From the NCBI RefSeq assembly GCF_000285535.1, contig NZ_HE610985.1, forward strand, positions 272,022-328,772: DNA of 56,751 nt. Reading direction: 5' to 3'. This DNA is from Bacillus timonensis (GTDB lineage Bacteria; Bacillota; Bacilli; Bacillales; Bacillaceae_L). Each line of letters begins with the position of its first letter. The first letter of the stretch is position 1. Below, in pieces: positions 42,154 through 50,798 of this stretch. A program made the position numbers and the translations under genes. Under the pieces are notes generated by a model. The model made no database searches. It was not told the DNA's origin and worked only from the letters and a program-made list of their open reading frames with translations.

Positions 42154-42280
42154 GTTGATTGGAGCGGAAGGTACGAGACTCCTGCGGGAAAAGCGGGGCC
42201 AGGGGAGACCCCACTGGAGCTTGCGACGAGGAGGCTCCCGGACCGCCCGCGGAAAGCGAGTGCCTGCAGTGGAAATCAAC
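42154..42280. repeat. GC-rich structured intergenic repeat, copy 1
   Basis: A 127-base element, much more GC-rich than its surroundings, bounded by GTTGATT and AATCAAC. Interior blocks are GAGACTCCTGCGGGAAAAGC, GAGACC, CGACGAGGAGGCT and the end CCTGCAGTGGAAATCAAC. A diverged copy is at 50515. It lies between the end of the glycan operon and an unrelated gene and is a known style of dispersed Bacillaceae intergenic repeat. Confidence 0.75.
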
Positions 42281-42309
42281 TTCACGTTTTAAGCGACAAT
42301 ACTATAAAA

Positions 42310-42356
42310 AAGAAGGGTTGACCTAAAATGTCATTTTCAATGACTTTCCGGGCAAC
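42310..42356 (+). terminator. Terminator of the glycan operon
   Basis: GGGTTGACC pairs with GGGCAACTC (one mismatch, one G-T pair) and is followed by TTTTTTATT. It would end transcripts coming through the repeat element. Confidence 0.6.
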
Positions 42357-42490
42357 TCTTTTTTATTTGCTTTCATTTTACCAACTGTAGGTAAAATCAA
42401 TAAGTTTCATATACGAACCAGAATCTAACACTTTTCGACACTCTCGTAAAGGTATAATTATAAAAACAAAGGAATAGGGAGGTTCGATTC

Positions 42491-43045
42491 TTGCTAGATT
42501 CTACTAACGAATTTTACATAAGCAGTGCAGAAAGACAATTAATAATCAAAGGAATTAGACGCGGATTAGAGCGTTTCTATAAGGACAGAGAAGGGAAACC
42601 CGAACTCATCACTGAAAGAAACTTCATCTCCAGACAACGTGCCTCTTATGTTTTCGACTCCATCTACCACATCGCGAATCAACATCCAGAATTAAATGTA
42701 ACACCCGAAATAAGAACCGCAGGGTTATCCTATGAATATGTTTTGCTATTTTTCGAAACGAGAAAAATCGTAGTGACCTTCAGCCAAGTAAAACGACCGG
42801 AAGATCTACCGGAATATAGTGAATACAGAAATGAATACACGGAAGGAAATCGTCTGTACAATCCTCAGCTTTCGTTTTTCCGAGAGGAAGCTGAACATAA
42901 TCTAAAACTTTATAAACATTTAGTCGTCACCTTTAATGGTTCACATGGACCAGATCCACGTTTCGTATGGATTGGTGCCACAACACCTGAACAGAATGCG
43001 TGGATTTATCATGAAGAACTAAAGGAAGGTGTGGTCTTAAGCTAA
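42491..43045 (+). CDS. Hypothetical protein (184 aa)
   Basis: A soluble, charged protein with TTG start 9 bases after GGGAGG. N-terminal helices (SAERQLIIKGIRRGLERFYKD) are followed by a mixed alpha/beta region and a beta-rich C-terminus ending HEELKEGVVLS. It holds no motif I recognise, no signal peptide and no membrane helix. The good ribosome site, strong terminator behind it and coding-like composition support a real gene. It is a single-gene unit not clearly tied to its neighbours. Confidence 0.7.
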   Translation: MLDSTNEFYISSAERQLIIKGIRRGLERFYKDREGKPELITERNFISRQRASYVFDSIYHIANQHPELNVTPEIRTAGLSYEYVLLFFETRKIVVTFSQVKRPEDLPEYSEYRNEYTEGNRLYNPQLSFFREEAEHNLKLYKHLVVTFNGSHGPDPRFVWIGATTPEQNAWIYHEELKEGVVLS

Positions 43046-43077
43046 ACAAGTTGTTCCATTTTAGTTAGAGATACTAG

Positions 43078-43116
43078 TATCCCGGAGGATGTATATACCT
43101 ACATCCTCCGGGATTT
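43078..43116. terminator. Strong bidirectional terminator
   Basis: A near-perfect stem, ATCCCGGAGGATGTA with TACATCCTCCGGGAT, followed by TTTATTTC. It separates the converging genes 42491 and 43130. Confidence 0.85.
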
Positions 43117-43129
43117 TATTTCATTTCGT

Positions 43130-44452
43130 TCATTCAGCGCTTTTTTTGAAAGAACACTTTAATACTTCAAATACTATTCTCGGCTTCATTAATATCGTCA
43201 TCGGCCGTTTTAGGTTCATCACCTTAATAAAAGAATCATAAATTTTCTCGTCTTTCCCTGATAAAAGAAATACGTTTTTGGCATACCATTGGAGGATAGG
43301 GAGTCCGAGTGGTTTTTTACCAGTCGTCTCAGGATATCGAAAATCCTCAGTTAGGACCATATTCCAAATTGGAGCTATGATTTTCGCAGCTTCTTGATGA
43401 AATTTTTGTGCAATATTTTCTTGAGACTGTGTTTCTAAAATACCTTTTAATGCAAGTGCTTCTACTACTGCAATACTCATTCCTTGACCGAAAAAGGGAT
43501 CAATTCTACATATCGTATCCCCAATCATTAAAAGACCCTCAGGCAAATTCTTTACCTTGTCAATTTTTCTCCATGTAATATGTGGCACCCGATAAATAGA
43601 TATATCCGTGACGGGGTTAGCATTTTGTAATTCATGATAAATATCGGATTTTGATAGTTTTTTCGCTAACTCTACTAAACTAGTAATCTTCTCTTTACTA
43701 GTAATGCTGTCATGATATCCAATGAATGTTACCAAATATCGATTTCCCTCTACTCTTGAAATGGACCCGGCCATTTTTTCGTGAGGTGGATTTGGATAAA
43801 GCAGCTTTATTGTCCAGTCTCGATCATCATTTTCTGGTAACTCTACAATCTGACTGACGTATGTTAAGTCAATTTTAACTTGTTCAGCAGGGATGTGTAT
43901 GCCTTTTTCGGTTAGCCAACGATGGGAGAAACTACTTGCTCCACTCGCATCTACAACAAGGTCAGCATGAATTACGGAGCCATTTTTTAGTTCAATCCCA
44001 GTAATTCGATTTTTTACCTCGTCATAAATAAATTTTTTAACACTTTGATTATATTGAATGATAATATTTTTATCCTGTATTATATATTGGTTAATATGCC
44101 ATTCCAAGTGAGGTCTTGTTTGGAGTGTTGTTGTGTAACTACCATCATAGCGTAGCTTCCACACTCCATGATGGTGCCATGCAAGATCCTTAGTTGAATT
44201 GATTACTACTGCACCTGTTGACTGAAATTTTTCAGTAATTCCAGGAAAGAGCTCTTCAAGCCCGTGTTCTCCAGCGTGCAGCAATGCATGGATATGATTA
44301 CCTTGTGGTGCACCTTTTCTTGGTGCAGGTGAAGAAACCTCAGAATCTTGCTCTATTATCATTATTTCTTTATAGTAATTTGAAAGAACTCGCGCTGCCA
44401 ATTTTCCAGCGATTCCTCCGCCAATAATGATTACTTTGTTTTTATCCAACAT
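43130..44452 (-). CDS. FAD-dependent monooxygenase/geranylgeranyl reductase-like protein
   Basis: A 440-aa flavoprotein of the p-hydroxybenzoate hydroxylase fold. FAD motif VIIIGGGIAGKLAARVL at residues about 5-21; the second motif LLMIGDTICRIDPFFGQGMS (GD, with DP-x-x-G-Q-G) at residues about 284-303; ADLVVDASGASS between them. The substrate is unknown; members act on aromatics, terpenoids or alkaloid-like compounds. An ATG at 44452 lies 11 bases after AGGAG; two upstream starts overlap that site. It stands alone. Confidence 0.82.
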   Translation of the reverse strand: MLDKNKVIIIGGGIAGKLAARVLSNYYKEIMIIEQDSEVSSPAPRKGAPQGNHIHALLHAGEHGLEELFPGITEKFQSTGAVVINSTKDLAWHHHGVWKLRYDGSYTTTLQTRPHLEWHINQYIIQDKNIIIQYNQSVKKFIYDEVKNRITGIELKNGSVIHADLVVDASGASSFSHRWLTEKGIHIPAEQVKIDLTYVSQIVELPENDDRDWTIKLLYPNPPHEKMAGSISRVEGNRYLVTFIGYHDSITSKEKITSLVELAKKLSKSDIYHELQNANPVTDISIYRVPHITWRKIDKVKNLPEGLLMIGDTICRIDPFFGQGMSIAVVEALALKGILETQSQENIAQKFHQEAAKIIAPIWNMVLTEDFRYPETTGKKPLGLPILQWYAKNVFLLSGKDEKIYDSFIKVMNLKRPMTILMKPRIVFEVLKCSFKKSAE

Positions 44453-44599
44453 TTGTGACAACACTCCTACATCGAATTATTCCTTTTTCTATTGTAAATG
44501 GCAATCGCCAAAAAAGGTACATAATAATGATGTAAATCTGTTATCTAGTATGGCACACGTATGTTATCTTATAGATATCGCGTTTAGGAAGGGAAAAAT

Positions 44600-45328
44600 A
44601 TGCAAACATTAAAACCTGCCATTCATTTTAAAAATGTTAATTTTCATGCAGACAACAAACATATTTTAAAAAATATCACAGGTTCTTTTTATGAAGGAAC
44701 GATTACGTCATTAGTTGGGCCATCTGGAGCGGGGAAATCAACATTGCTTAAGCTTTGTAATGGACTCTTGTCTCCGGACTCCGGTGAAATTTACATAAAG
44801 GAAAAGGATATCAATACATTCGAGCCAGTTGAATTACGCCGGAATGTTGGAATTGCGCTGCAAAATGCACCAATGGTAAACGGGACTGTTTTTCATAATA
44901 TATCTTTACCATTGACGCTCCAAGGGAAAAAACTTGAGAAAAGTACAGCGAAAGATTTAATAGAAGACGTTGGACTTGAAGAAGAATTATTACATCGAGA
45001 TGTCCGAGACTTATCGGGTGGACAGCGTCAGAAAGTGTCTATTGCGCGTACGCTCGTTAACCAGCCTCAAATCATGTTGTTGGATGAAATAACATCTGCG
45101 CTTGATCGCGTTTCTAAAACAGAAATTGAAGAACTAATCGAAAAAATCAACAAAAAGTACAAGGTAACCATTATCTGGATTACCCATAACATCCAACAAG
45201 CCATTGAAATAGGCGACTATGTGTGGGTGTTAATGGAAGGGGAAGTCATTGAAACAGGAAAAAGCACATTGTTGAAATCTCCTACTCATCATAAAGTAAA
45301 ACAATTTGTGAAGGGGGAGATGGAATGA
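44600..45328 (+). CDS. fetA: ABC transporter ATPase (FetA/YbbL-type)
   Basis: A 242-aa ATPase. Walker A GPSGAGKST (residues about 40-48), Q-loop ALQNAP, signature LSGGQRQK (residues about 139-146), Walker B IMLLDEI, H-loop WITHN. The C-terminus fits small exporters. The next gene overlaps by 4 bases (ATGA) and encodes a UPF0014 membrane protein, so the pair is FetAB-like: iron (or metal) export or tolerance in Escherichia coli. GGAAGGGA lies before ATG. Confidence 0.85.
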   Translation: MQTLKPAIHFKNVNFHADNKHILKNITGSFYEGTITSLVGPSGAGKSTLLKLCNGLLSPDSGEIYIKEKDINTFEPVELRRNVGIALQNAPMVNGTVFHNISLPLTLQGKKLEKSTAKDLIEDVGLEEELLHRDVRDLSGGQRQKVSIARTLVNQPQIMLLDEITSALDRVSKTEIEELIEKINKKYKVTIIWITHNIQQAIEIGDYVWVLMEGEVIETGKSTLLKSPTHHKVKQFVKGEME

Positions 45329-46077
45329 ATACACTTGCTTTAGCTATCGCACTCATTTTTGTACTGATTCCCATTTTTTTATCGAAAGCCTTTAACTTGG
45401 GCTTGGAAAAAGACACAACTATCGCGGTTGTCCGCTCGATTATTCAATTGTTTGCGGTCGGGTACATTTTAAAATTTGTCTTCGAAACCGAAAGTCTCAT
45501 TTATATTTTTCTAATGGTCATTGTAATGATTGTTGCGGCAACTCAAAATGCAAGAAAAAAAGGAAAGACGATTAAAGGAATAACTTGGAAAGTAGCGGCG
45601 ACGTTAGTTTTTATCGAAGTGCTTACACAAGCTATTTTACTTGGTTTTCACATTACACCTGCAACAGCACAGTACATCATTCCTATCAGTGGGATGGTAG
45701 TCGGCAATTCGATGGTTCTTGCGATTTTATTTTTAAACCGATTCACTGCTGAGGTTGATACCCACCAAGAACAAACGGAACTTATTCTGTCCTTAGGAGG
45801 AAACCCAAAACAAGCGATTCATACACAGCTCATCACATCGATTAAGGCAAGTATGATTCCAACGATTGAAAGTCAAAAAACAATCGGGCTTGTTCAACTT
45901 CCAGGCATGATGAGCGGTCAGATCATCGCAGGAGCCAGTCCCGTTCAAGCTGTACAATTTCAATTGCTTGTACTCTTTTTGCTTTTAACAACAGCGGCGG
46001 TAACAAGTATCATGCTCGGATTTTTATCCTATCCAACACTATTCAACCAACGAATGCAATTTTTGAAGATAAGATAA
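45325..46077 (+). CDS. fetB: UPF0014 membrane protein (FetB/YbbM-type)
   Basis: A 250-aa membrane protein with seven predicted helices. Family signs include VRSIIQLFAVGYIL near residue 35, GMVVGNSM and TIGLVQLPGMMSGQIIAGASPVQAVQ (the Gly-rich conserved loop). It forms the permease of the FetAB exporter. Overlaps the ATPase gene by 4 bases. A terminator at 46091 follows. Confidence 0.87.
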   Translation: MNTLALAIALIFVLIPIFLSKAFNLGLEKDTTIAVVRSIIQLFAVGYILKFVFETESLIYIFLMVIVMIVAATQNARKKGKTIKGITWKVAATLVFIEVLTQAILLGFHITPATAQYIIPISGMVVGNSMVLAILFLNRFTAEVDTHQEQTELILSLGGNPKQAIHTQLITSIKASMIPTIESQKTIGLVQLPGMMSGQIIAGASPVQAVQFQLLVLFLLLTTAAVTSIMLGFLSYPTLFNQRMQFLKIR

Positions 46078-46090
46078 TAAGAGCTCAAAA

Positions 46091-46128
46091 ACCAAAAATG
46101 CCTGAACCTTTGAAAGGATCAGGCATTT
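46091..46128. terminator. Terminator after the FetAB-type genes
   Basis: Stem AATGCCTGA/TCAGGCATT with internal CCTTTGAAAGG loop, followed by TATC; A runs upstream favour minus-strand use as well. Confidence 0.7.
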
Positions 46129-46201
46129 ATCTATATGATTTAACAGGCGACCACTACCACAGTATCAGGTACACCTAATTTGTTTTCTAAGGTTAATGAA
46201 A

Positions 46202-46900
46202 CTAATATTTGAACACATGTCGTCCAATCTTTACGGCAGTCGTTCTTGAATCCAGCCAGCGACTTGTAGCTGTGGTAGGATTATAAAAGAACAATGCTTC
46301 CTTTGCGATATGCCTCATTTCAGTCAGTGCAGCGCGCACTGCTTTTTTAGACTCTTCATCAGCTGGTTTATTAATTGCACCATTTCTTACAGGCTGGAAC
46401 TGGCCACGTTGATAAATTACGTCTCGAATTGTATTAGGGAATTTGGGGCTTTCTACTCGATTTAATACAACAGCCGCAACAGCAACTTTTCCTTCAAAAG
46501 GTTCAGCTTGAGCTTCTGCTCGTACAATTCTTGCTAATAAATCTAACTCATCCGTAGAAAAATTATAATTTGTTGAAACACTCTTTACTTCTGTTACAAC
46601 TTTTTCTTCCTTTACCGTTTCTTGCGTAGCAACGACAACTTCTTCTTTTTTCTCGACATTCATTCCTATAAATAATTTAGGGGAGTTATCATGTCCCTCT
46701 GTATGTATGTGCTGCCCGACAATAATCAGGTCTAAATCTTTTACTTGTGGGTTCATCACTGCTAATTCTTCTAAAGTTATGTCATGCTTACGTGCAATTT
46801 CTGACATTGTGTCACCTTTTTGTACTGTATAAGCAAATGCTTGATCCGCAAAAAATAGAGATGCTATAAAGATCGCTAGTCCAAATAGTATTTTTTTCAT
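46202..46900 (-). CDS. LysM domain cell-wall hydrolase (SleB/CwlJ type)
   Basis: A 232-aa exported protein: signal peptide (residues 1-22, ending AFA), LysM domain (YTVQKGDTMSEIARKHDITLEELAVMNP, in part), a Glu/Val linker, and a SleB/CwlJ-type hydrolase domain (residues about 125-232) with LDLLARIVRAEAQAEPFEGKVAVAAVVLNRV, where the first Glu is the catalytic candidate. It cleaves cortex or vegetative peptidoglycan. ATG 46900 follows AGGAGGA by 8 bases; the longer frame has no ribosome site. Confidence 0.9.
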   Translation of the reverse strand: MKKILFGLAIFIASLFFADQAFAYTVQKGDTMSEIARKHDITLEELAVMNPQVKDLDLIIVGQHIHTEGHDNSPKLFIGMNVEKKEEVVVATQETVKEEKVVTEVKSVSTNYNFSTDELDLLARIVRAEAQAEPFEGKVAVAAVVLNRVESPKFPNTIRDVIYQRGQFQPVRNGAINKPADEESKKAVRAALTEMRHIAKEALFFYNPTTATSRWLDSRTTAVKIGRHVFKY

Positions 46901-47032
46901 AGTAATAGTCCTCCTAGTCAATTTAGTACTTGGTAACTCTCTATGACTCATTTCTATGAAAAAAATAAGTAGATTAGTATTACAGTTTCTTTACAGGTAG
47001 ATTACAGCCTTGTCTATCTTCCAAATACTAGA

Positions 47033-47073
47033 AAAAGGGACGGTTTCTTCTTCATGAAGAGGACCGTCCCTTT
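47033..47073 (-). terminator. Terminator of the GntR gene, GGGACGG family
   Basis: Stem AAAGGGACGG/CCGTCCCTTT with TTCTTCTTCATGAAGA inside. Close in sequence to terminators at 50752 and 53691. Confidence 0.8.
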
Positions 47074-47076
47074 TCA

Positions 47077-47772
47077 TCATTTTTGGCTTTTTTGAAAGTA
47101 GCCTTCGACACTATTAATGTGTTTTACCATAAGGCTGCTGGCGAGTTCTGGGTTTCGCTGCCTCATCGCGTCTAGAATAGATTTATGGTAATTAAGTGAC
47201 TCATTCATAACCCCTAGAACAGTCACTCCTTTTTCTTGAGAGTGCTTGATTAAATTATTAATGGATTCATATAGATTGAATAAGACAAGGTTTTTCGATG
47301 CTTTCGCAATTCTTTCATGAAAGAGCAGATTTGAAGTGACATACACGGATTGATTGTTATCGTGAATTGAAAGCTCCATCTCATCAATGGTATGTTCGAT
47401 TTCATCAAAGTCTTCAGAACTAGCCCTTGTTGTTGCTAAATAGGTTAATTCTCTCTCTAGAAATCTTCGCGCCTCAAAAATATCTTGCCAGTCTGCTGAG
47501 GAAAAATAGAGCTGAAACATGAGGGAGTCAGAGAAAAACTTATCATGATTACCTGTAATTATTGTACCTTTTTGCGTTTTCTCAATTAATCCTTGTGCTT
47601 CCAAAACTTTTAACGCTTCCCTTAAGGATGGCCTTCCTACCTCAAACAAATTCATAAGCTCTCGTTCAGGAGGAAGTTTATCACCTTCATTTAACTTGCC
47701 TTGAAGAACAAGGTCCTTAATTTGGTTAACGATACTATCCGTCACATTCAAACGTTTTACTGGTTCGATCAT
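47077..47772 (-). CDS. FadR/GntR-family transcriptional regulator
   Basis: A 231-aa regulator: winged helix (VNQIKDLVLQGKLNEGDKLPPERELMNLFEVGRPSLREALKVLEAQGLI in part, residues 12-65) and all-helical FCD-type effector domain (EARRFLERELTYLA, residues about 95-225). Regulators of this kind respond to organic acids. It lies behind the FAH and NhaC genes on one strand, so probably controls them. ATG 47772 has AAAGGTGAT upstream; the earlier ATG at 47790 lacks a site. Confidence 0.88.
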   Translation of the reverse strand: MIEPVKRLNVTDSIVNQIKDLVLQGKLNEGDKLPPERELMNLFEVGRPSLREALKVLEAQGLIEKTQKGTIITGNHDKFFSDSLMFQLYFSSADWQDIFEARRFLERELTYLATTRASSEDFDEIEHTIDEMELSIHDNNQSVYVTSNLLFHERIAKASKNLVLFNLYESINNLIKHSQEKGVTVLGVMNESLNYHKSILDAMRQRNPELASSLMVKHINSVEGYFQKSQK

Positions 47773-47884
47773 TTTTCTATCACCTTTCATATCTAGTACA
47801 ATAATGTTAAATTCTACCTATATTGCTATAAAACAACATCCCCCCTAATTATATGTAAAAGGGGGGATGAATTGACCTATTAAT

Positions 47885-49435
47885 CTATTTCGCAATTTCC
47901 CCATGTAAGGTTTGAATTTTATTGAGCCGCATTTTTAAAAGATAGGCACCTATGGCCATTACAAGGATTGCTGTTATCAAGCCGATTACAATATTTTGAG
48001 TAAATCCAAGAACGATGAAGCCAATAATGGAAGAAATACTTGAAAGTACTGCATAAGGGAGCTGTGTCACCATATGATCAATAGGGTGGACTGAACTTCC
48101 AATCGAAGCAAGAATGGTAGTATCAGATAATGGTGACGTATGTTCTCCAAATACAGTTCCTGCTAAAACGGCACCAATTACTGGGATAAGAAACGTGACA
48201 TCCATTGTCGCGACAATTTCAGCTCCAATTGGAATCATCAGGCCAGCCGTGCCAAGCGTACTTCCAATGGAATAAGAAATAAACGCTGCAAAAACAAAGA
48301 AAATAACTGGTAGCCAGGCAAGATGCAGATTTCCATCAATTAATGTTGCTAAATATTCACCAACACCTAGTGAAGAAATCACTCCCGCTGTAACTAATGC
48401 AAGGAAGAGAATGGCTACACTCGGTAGTGTCGTTTTGATTCCTGCAAGTGCTGAGATCTTTAAATGTTCGGCGGACGTTTTTTTCATGAGCAGTCTAGTT
48501 AATATAACAAGGTCAGCCGCAATTGCACCATATACTAAGGAAAGAATAATATCCGTGTTAATTAGAACGTCAAAAGCAGTAATGGGGCCTTCTGCACTTG
48601 AACGTCCAATCCAGATTGCAGAAATCACTGTTACGATAATTAATGTTAAAACAGGGAATACTAAATCAGCCATTTTTCCGTCATTTCTTGTAGGCAGCTT
48701 TGTATCTTCAGAACCTGGAACCTTACCTCTTTTTGTATCAAATAAAATGTCTTCTTCAACTGCACGATTTTCATCCTTACGCATTTGCCCAACATTAATA
48801 CCAAAATATGCCACAATAAACACAAGGACAATCGTGGTAATCGTATAATAGTTCGTTGGAATTGCTAGTAAAAATGCTTCTAAAGCTTGGTAGGAAGTAA
48901 TCTCATTAGCGGTTAAAACACCTGCAATAATGGACGTAATAAAAGCTGCGAGTCCTGAAATAGGAATGAGAAGAGCGATTGGTGCAGAGGTTGAGTGGAT
49001 TAAATAAGATAATTTAGAGTGAGAAATTTGGTATTTATCGGTAACAGATCTCATTACGCTACCGCGGAATAGACAGCTAAAGGCATCATCAAACCATGTG
49101 AAAAAACCTAGAAACATCGTGGCCATCTGGGCTTGAACTCTTGTTTTTGCAACCTTTACTCCCCATTCAGAAAACGCATATATCCCGCCTGAAAGATAGA
49201 GAAGGGAGGAGAGTATACCAATTAACACTACGAACAATAAGACTTTGCCATCACCTATTAATACCGAAGACATGATTTGATAGACATTGACAACACTATC
49301 AATGATATTCCATTGATTATAAAGCAGTGCACCTAATGCGATTCCAATACCTAATGATAAAAATAAGCGCTTCGTAAAGATGATAATGGCAATCGTTACA
49401 ACCGGTGGAATCAGTGAAAAAATTGTACCTTCCAT
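47885..49435 (-). CDS. NhaC-family Na+/H+ antiporter-like transporter
   Basis: A 516-aa membrane protein with about 12 helices. The NhaC signature is visible in FFTWFDDAFSCLFRGSVMRSV, STSAPIALLIPISGLAAF and GTVFGEHTSPLSDTTIL. Some family members are Na+/H+ antiporters; others swap malate/lactate or take up dicarboxylates. Its place between a FAH-family hydrolase and a GntR regulator favours uptake or exchange of a carboxylate. A symmetric cre site lies 31 bases before its start, with AAAGGGGG as ribosome site. Confidence 0.85.
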   Translation of the reverse strand: MEGTIFSLIPPVVTIAIIIFTKRLFLSLGIGIALGALLYNQWNIIDSVVNVYQIMSSVLIGDGKVLLFVVLIGILSSLLYLSGGIYAFSEWGVKVAKTRVQAQMATMFLGFFTWFDDAFSCLFRGSVMRSVTDKYQISHSKLSYLIHSTSAPIALLIPISGLAAFITSIIAGVLTANEITSYQALEAFLLAIPTNYYTITTIVLVFIVAYFGINVGQMRKDENRAVEEDILFDTKRGKVPGSEDTKLPTRNDGKMADLVFPVLTLIIVTVISAIWIGRSSAEGPITAFDVLINTDIILSLVYGAIAADLVILTRLLMKKTSAEHLKISALAGIKTTLPSVAILFLALVTAGVISSLGVGEYLATLIDGNLHLAWLPVIFFVFAAFISYSIGSTLGTAGLMIPIGAEIVATMDVTFLIPVIGAVLAGTVFGEHTSPLSDTTILASIGSSVHPIDHMVTQLPYAVLSSISSIIGFIVLGFTQNIVIGLITAILVMAIGAYLLKMRLNKIQTLHGEIAK

Positions 49436-49466
49436 TTATGAACCCCCTTTAATAATAGAACATAAT

Positions 49467-49480
49467 TGTAATCGCTTACA
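49467..49480. promoter_or_regulatory. cre site (CcpA) upstream of the NhaC-type gene
   Basis: TGTAATCGCTTACA matches the cre pattern TGTAANCGNTNACA at every fixed position. Placement upstream of the start indicates glucose repression. Confidence 0.75.
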
Positions 49481-49497
49481 TTGTTTTATAAAAAATC

Positions 49498-49559
49498 ATT
49501 CGTGACTTGCATAAACAATGGGGGAATTTTAATTCGAAAATTACAAGTCTAGTCACGAA
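49498..49559 (-). terminator. Terminator of the FAH-family gene
   Basis: Arms ATTCGTGACT and AGTCACGAAT are exact inverses around a 42-base loop that itself holds AATTTTCGAATTAAAATT; on the minus strand GATTTTTTAT follows. Confidence 0.55.
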
Positions 49560-49579
49560 TGAGCTCTTCAAAATGTTTG

Positions 49580-50443
49580 TTATTCCGCAATTCGATTTAT
49601 TAATTTACCAAGTCCTTCTACTTCACAAACAATTTCATCACCAGGTTTCAACCAATTTTTTTCCTTCATTCCTAAAATAACGCCTTCAGGTGTACCTGTA
49701 AATATGACATCACCTGGTTCTAGAGTCATTGTCTGTGACAAGTCACTGATCATTTCAGCAATCGGGAAAATCATTAGTTCTGTATTAGAACTTTGACGTA
49801 ATTCACCATTTACCCAACATTTCAAATCGAGGTTTTGTGGATTTGGAATCTCATCAGCTGTGACAAGATAAGGTCCAATTGGGGCAAACTGGTCAATTGC
49901 TTTTCCATACATCCACTGGATAGTTCTGGTTTGAAGCTCTCTTGCTGATAAATCATTTCCAGTCGCATATCCAAACACATAGTCTAGTGCTTCCTCTTGC
50001 GTAATATTTTTCGCTTGTTTTCCCATCACAACAACCATTTCAACCTCGTAATCGACTTGTTTCGTCACAGAAGGTGGTACAATATCTTCGTTATGTGCTG
50101 CAAGGCTATTTTGATACTTAGGGAAGTAAATTGGATAATCTGGTACTGTAAAGTTTGCTTCAGCGACATGGGCGCGATAATTTGCTCCTGTACATATGAT
50201 TTTTTTCGGTTTTTGAACAGCTGGAGCAAATGAGATAGAATCTTCGTCTAAAAATTCTTCGGCTTTGCTTACAATCTGCTGTAGTTGTTCTAGTCCTGAT
50301 GTGCCGCTTGAAATCACTTCATCGACCGTGGTAGGGGCCGATAAACCAGCTTTTTCTGCAGTGGCCTTTACATCAACAATGCCACTGTCTGTTTTAATAC
50401 CTAAACGAACACCATCTGTAGCTTGAAACGAAAGTAATTTCAT
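49580..50443 (-). CDS. Fumarylacetoacetate hydrolase family protein
   Basis: A 287-aa member of the FAH family. Metal-binding motif NYRAHVAEA (residues about 85-93), DYEVEMVVVMGKQ (E-x-E ligands), YATGNDLSARELQ, and GDVIFTGTPEGV near the end. The family includes acylpyruvate hydrolases, 2-keto-3-deoxy-L-fuconate/arabonate related enzymes and 5-carboxymethyl-2-hydroxymuconate isomerases. The start MKLLSFQ has AGGATGGTG upstream; two earlier in-frame ATGs lack one. Together with NhaC and GntR it may serve carboxylate use. Confidence 0.85.
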   Translation of the reverse strand: MKLLSFQATDGVRLGIKTDSGIVDVKATAEKAGLSAPTTVDEVISSGTSGLEQLQQIVSKAEEFLDEDSISFAPAVQKPKKIICTGANYRAHVAEANFTVPDYPIYFPKYQNSLAAHNEDIVPPSVTKQVDYEVEMVVVMGKQAKNITQEEALDYVFGYATGNDLSARELQTRTIQWMYGKAIDQFAPIGPYLVTADEIPNPQNLDLKCWVNGELRQSSNTELMIFPIAEMISDLSQTMTLEPGDVIFTGTPEGVILGMKEKNWLKPGDEIVCEVEGLGKLINRIAE

Positions 50444-50514
50444 TCCTGTCACCATCCTATTCATTTTTTATGGAAGGCTATTTTCTAAAAGTTTGTTGCA
50501 AATGGAAAAAAACT

Positions 50515-50643
50515 ATTGATTGCTGCGAAAGGTGGCGACTCCAGCGGGAAAAGCGTGAGACTTGAGACCTCACAGGATCGATTAGCGACGAGGAGGCTTA
50601 AGCCACGCCCGTAGAAAGCGTCCACCTGCAGCGGAAATCAATT
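50515..50643. repeat. GC-rich structured intergenic repeat, copy 2
   Basis: A diverged copy of the element at 42154, about 129 bases, bounded by ATTGATT and AATCAAT. Shared blocks: GCGACTCCAGCGGGAAAAGC, GAGACCTCA, GCGACGAGGAGGCTT and CACCTGCAGCGGAAATCA. The outer pair is A-T here against G-C in copy 1, a compensating change. Confidence 0.7.
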
Positions 50644-50751
50644 ATTTCAATAACAACAAAGTTCGCGAAAACAACCTTATGGAAAATCGTGGTGTATGGT
50701 CTTACCATAGAATATTGTACATCGTTTCTTTTTAGAACTCGTTTTCCACAA

Positions 50752-50790
50752 AAAATAGGACGGTTCTCCTAGTGCCAAGAGAACCGTCCC
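50752..50790 (-). terminator. Terminator of the EIICA gene, GGGACGG family
   Basis: GGACGGTTCTC pairs perfectly with GAGAACCGTCC around an 10-base loop; on the minus strand TATTTTTTG follows. Directly after the stop of the EIICA gene. Confidence 0.88.
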
Positions 50791-50798
50791 ATTTGCTT

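Noticed and set aside
46130-46201. Short frame ending LENKLGVPDTVVVVAC after the LysM hydrolase gene
   Set aside because: No start or ribosome site and the upstream part of the frame lies inside the hydrolase gene; no evidence for a gene.
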